Origin: an uncultured Flavobacteriales bacterium | Lineage (GTDB): Bacteria > Bacteroidota > Bacteroidia > Palsa-965 | NCBI GenBank assembly: GCA_946478675.1 | Contig: CAMLEF010000018.1 | Location: 1 to 26,332 of the forward strand | Direction: 5' to 3' | Length of the DNA: 26,332 bases | Shown here: positions 24,269 through 26,332 of the stretch, piece by piece | Position numbering within the stretch: the stretch's first letter is position 1 | Layout: each line of letters opens with the position of its first letter | The notes under the pieces: model-generated | What the model saw: only the letters and a program-made list of their open reading frames with translations | Told to the model about the DNA's origin: nothing | Database searches by the model: none | Made by a program: the position numbers and the translations under genes

Positions 24269-25495
24269 TCAGAATGTTACGTCGAGCAGCAGCTCCTGCC
24301 CGTTGCGGTTGACTTTTACTTTCGCCGTATCGCCTTTCTTGAAATTGCCGAGCGCTTTCATGTAATCCATCGTGCTGTTCACGGCATAGTCACCGACCGC
24401 AAGAATGACGTCGCCTTTCAGGATGCCGGCTTTCTGCGCGGGTTTTCCATCCGTCACACCATCGACGCGCATGCCTTTTCCTTCGAACGCATAATCCGGC
24501 ATCACACCCATCGTGACTTTGTACACGTGCGTACCGGCATTCGGATTTTTCGTTTGCTGGAACTTCAGCTTGCCGAGCTTTTCCGTTTGCGAGATGATGT
24601 TGATGATGTATTCCAGCACCATCTTCTCGCCAGCGAGATTGATCTTGTCGACATCGTCGGAAGGCTTGTGATAATCGGAATGCTGGCCCGTGAAGAAATG
24701 CAGCACGGGAATATCCTTCAGGTAAAATGAAGTCTGGTCGGAAGGGCCAATGCCGGCGCTGTCCTGCTTCACATGGAAAGTCGTGTGCATGCGGTCGATC
24801 ATCGGCACCCAGTCGGGCGCGGTTCCTACGCCGTAAATGATCAGCGTCTTCGTGGAATCGTTCAGTCGCCCGATCATGTCCATGTTGATCATGTAATCGA
24901 CTTTGGTAAGATCGATCGTCGGCGTTTCGCAGAATCTTTTGGAACCGATCAGGCCGAGCTCTTCACCGGAAAAACAGATGAAGAGGAAATTGAATTTTTC
25001 CTTCTCCTTGTTGCCTGCGAAATAGCGCGCAAGCTCCAGCACACCGGCCGCGCCCGAAGCATTATCGTCGGCACCGTTGTGAATTTTGTTGTCGGGATTG
25101 GCATCGAGCGAATTGTGATCGTGACCGAGGCCGAGGTGATCGTAATGCGCACCGATGACGACCGTTAATTCCGCACCGTTATCGAGATAAGCGACGACGT
25201 TTTTCCCGTTGCGTTTTTCCACGGGAGAAAGGCTGTCTTTCGGATTCGTTTTATGATTGAACGTGAACGGCTGGTAATACCCGTCGGTGCCTTTCGGCTG
25301 CAGCCCGAGCTTTTTGAATTCGCCTGCGATATAAGCGGCTGCTTTTTTCTCGCCTTTGGAACCGGTGCCGCGGCCTTTCAGCTTATCGGAAGCGAGATAG
25401 GAAATATCTTTTTTCAGGCGATCGGTGCTGATGTCCTGGGCAAAAGCGAAGGTCGCGAGCAGGAGCGCGAGCAGGGTTATTTTCAGGCTTTTCAT
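24269..25495 (-). CDS. M28-family zinc aminopeptidase with C-terminal PDZ domain
   Basis: The 408-residue protein has a signal peptide (MKSLKITLLALLLATFAFA) and an M28 catalytic domain. The expected di-zinc ligands and catalytic acid are visible: His117 (AHYDH), Asp143 (GADDNASG), Glu178 and Glu179 (SGEELG), Asp206 (NMDMIG) and His276 (YHKPSDD). A PDZ domain fills about 328-408 (GVTDGKPAQKAGILKGDVILAVGDY). Family members remove N-terminal residues from peptides in the periplasm or outside the cell; the exact specificity is unknown. A -7 box (TAACTTTG) precedes the ATG by about 20 bases. The dihydroorotase gene follows after three bases, a coupling that is probably transcriptional and not a shared pathway. 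Confidence 0.93.
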   Translation of the reverse strand: MKSLKITLLALLLATFAFAQDISTDRLKKDISYLASDKLKGRGTGSKGEKKAAAYIAGEFKKLGLQPKGTDGYYQPFTFNHKTNPKDSLSPVEKRNGKNVVAYLDNGAELTVVIGAHYDHLGLGHDHNSLDANPDNKIHNGADDNASGAAGVLELARYFAGNKEKEKFNFLFICFSGEELGLIGSKRFCETPTIDLTKVDYMINMDMIGRLNDSTKTLIIYGVGTAPDWVPMIDRMHTTFHVKQDSAGIGPSDQTSFYLKDIPVLHFFTGQHSDYHKPSDDVDKINLAGEKMVLEYIINIISQTEKLGKLKFQQTKNPNAGTHVYKVTMGVMPDYAFEGKGMRVDGVTDGKPAQKAGILKGDVILAVGDYAVNSTMDYMKALGNFKKGDTAKVKVNRNGQELLLDVTF

Positions 25496-25515
25496 AAGGG
25501 GATCTGGTCGTTTCT

Positions 25516-25523
25516 CAAAGTTA
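25516..25523 (-). promoter_or_regulatory. -7 promoter element of the M28-dihydroorotase operon
   Basis: TAACTTTG on the minus strand (25523 to 25516) is an exact TAnnTTTG match about 20 bases before the ATG at 25495. The -33 TTG is not evident at the standard spacing. Confidence 0.55.
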
Positions 25524-25602
25524 CGAAGGAAACGGGTTGGTTGGGGATGTTTCAGAAAGTGTAGTGCTGCTCAAAACCGTCAGACAACAGGCTGATTTAA
25601 TC

Positions 25603-26001
25603 TCATGCCGCTGAATTAAGCACTCTTTTATAGACCACCTTGTTGGTAGAAAAACGGATCAGCAAACCCAGTTTTAGTTTTTTGGATTGCAGGTATTCCT
25701 GAAGTTGTTCGAATGCCGCAGGATGAAAATAATCTCCTCTTTTAATTTCTACGGCGATCGTTTCATCTACAAGAAAATCCAGCCTCCCGGTGCCGATCAG
25801 CGTCCCTGAAAAATAAAGGTTGTATTCTTCCTGCTCACGGAACTGAATGCCGGCCTTTCGAAGCGACACCGCCATTGCTTTCTGATAAACTTTCTCCAGG
25901 TGGCCGTTGCCGATAGCATTAAAAACTTCATAAGCACACCCGATAATTTTGTAGCTGAGTTCCGGCTGCACCAGATCTGCACGTTGTAAATCTTTTCCCA
26001 T
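25603..26001 (-). CDS. GxxExxY protein (PD-(D/E)xK nuclease-like fold)
   Basis: The 132-residue product carries the signature G33-x-x-E36-x-x-Y39 (GHLEKVY) after an amphipathic helix (IIGCAYEVFNAIGNG). It also has a PD-(D/E)xK-like core with Asp75 (RLDFLVD), Glu85 and Lys87 (VEIK), and ends RFSTNKVVYKR. These short proteins are widespread in Bacteroidota and other environmental bacteria; the fold suggests nuclease ancestry, but no established role is known to me. The ATG at 26001 is preferred over an in-frame TTG at 26013. It has its own promoter, with a leader of about 45 bases. It stands beside a tandem-repeat array, with no other nuclease or toxin partner visible in the window. Confidence 0.88.
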   Translation of the reverse strand: MGKDLQRADLVQPELSYKIIGCAYEVFNAIGNGHLEKVYQKAMAVSLRKAGIQFREQEEYNLYFSGTLIGTGRLDFLVDETIAVEIKRGDYFHPAAFEQLQEYLQSKKLKLGLLIRFSTNKVVYKRVLNSAA

Positions 26002-26051
26002 AACACTAAACAATTACAATAAAAACAATAATCGATATCAAATAAGAGCGG

Positions 26052-26082
26052 CAAAAGTATAATCTGTTATTAAAATTCCAAA
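26052..26082 (-). promoter_or_regulatory. Bacteroidota-type promoter of the GxxExxY gene
   Basis: On the minus strand TTTG (26082 to 26079), a 19-base spacer and TACTTTTG (26059 to 26052) match the TTTG-N19-TAnnTTTG consensus fully. This is the best promoter in the window. Transcription should begin near 26046. Confidence 0.8.
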
Positions 26083-26111
26083 ACAGATGAATTAATAATC
26101 CGGATTCGGCG

Positions 26112-26332
26112 GGGTTACGATTTACGAATATATGAATCTGAACTCGGGAGAATTAAGAATTGGGATGCAGGGTTACGAATTACGAATATCTACGAATATA
26201 CGAATCTGAAATCGGGAGAAATCAGGAATTGGGATGCAGGGTTACGAATTACGAATATCTACGCATATACGAATCTGAAATCGGGAGAAATCAGGAATTG
26301 GGATGCAGGGTTACGAATTACGAATATCTACG
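26112..26332. repeat. 69-base tandem repeat array running off the right edge
   Basis: Units start at 26112 (58 bases, degenerate), 26170 (69), 26239 (69) and 26308 (cut by the edge after 25 bases). The two full copies differ at a single base by eye. Each unit begins GGGTTACGAATTACG, contains several TACGAATAT-type submotifs, and ends with GAATTGGGATGCA. The short first copy lacks about 11 bases, equal to one submotif. No gene was found in 26083-26332. Confidence 0.92.

Noticed and set aside
23189..24730. A 513-codon plus-strand frame over the dihydroorotase and M28 genes
   Set aside because: It overlaps two well-supported genes on the other strand; its composition (Phe, Arg, His-rich) is that of an antisense shadow.
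26112..26332. Possible CRISPR array at the right end
   Set aside because: The units repeat over their full 69 bases with no variable spacers, and no cas gene is near.

Overview
The window looks like chromosomal DNA of a free-living member of the Bacteroidota, with base composition near balanced GC by eye. The support is as follows. Two genes end in a type IX secretion (T9SS, Por) C-terminal sorting domain. There are giant modular surface proteins built of parallel beta-helix and Ig/PKD-like repeats. Several genes are preceded by the TAnnTTTG -7 element, two of them with a TTG or TTTG about 19 bases upstream, which is the Bacteroidota sigma factor pattern. The dihydroorotase, SpoIIE-type phosphatase and lipoprotein families are also typical of the phylum. 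I cannot place it below phylum; a Chitinophaga/Sphingobacterium-like lineage is only a guess.

Layout. 1-4257 (-) is the N-terminal 1419 codons of a giant secreted beta-helix protein whose end lies beyond the left edge. A rho-independent terminator (4326-4390) separates it from a second, complete giant (4402-12774, -, 2790 aa) with beta-helix, Ig-like, jelly-roll-like, proprotein-convertase P and PKD-like domains and a T9SS tail. Next on the minus strand is a probable two-gene operon: a TPR/SpoIIE-type PP2C phosphatase (13855-15948) followed after 14 bases by an HSDL2-like short-chain dehydrogenase (13028-13840). A repeat-rich divergent promoter region (15949-16142) leads to a two-domain VOC (glyoxalase-like) protein (16143-17204, +) with a strong terminator. 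A small lipoprotein (17435-17842, +) then converges on a PlsC-like membrane acyltransferase (17863-19203, -). A T9SS-exported Asp-box beta-propeller protein (19483-22170, +) is bracketed by two copies of a GC-rich hairpin repeat and followed by a lipoprotein with a DUF4190-like membrane region (22280-22909, +). The right part is a probable operon of M28 aminopeptidase (24269-25495, -) and dihydroorotase (22931-24265, -), then a GxxExxY protein (25603-26001, -) with a near-perfect promoter. A 69-base tandem repeat runs off the right edge.

How the genes work together. Three proteins (two giants and the propeller) are probable cell-surface or secreted products of T9SS and may act in adhesion or matrix binding. 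The rest are housekeeping or signalling genes with no clear shared pathway. I see no tRNA, rRNA, CRISPR array, transposase, phage gene or defence island. I found no convincing new multi-gene system. The least explained signals are the intergenic repeats: an octamer family (NTGCYRAT-like) near the VOC gene, paired hairpins around the propeller gene, the 69-base tandem array, and a 414-base in-frame duplication in the giant adhesin.
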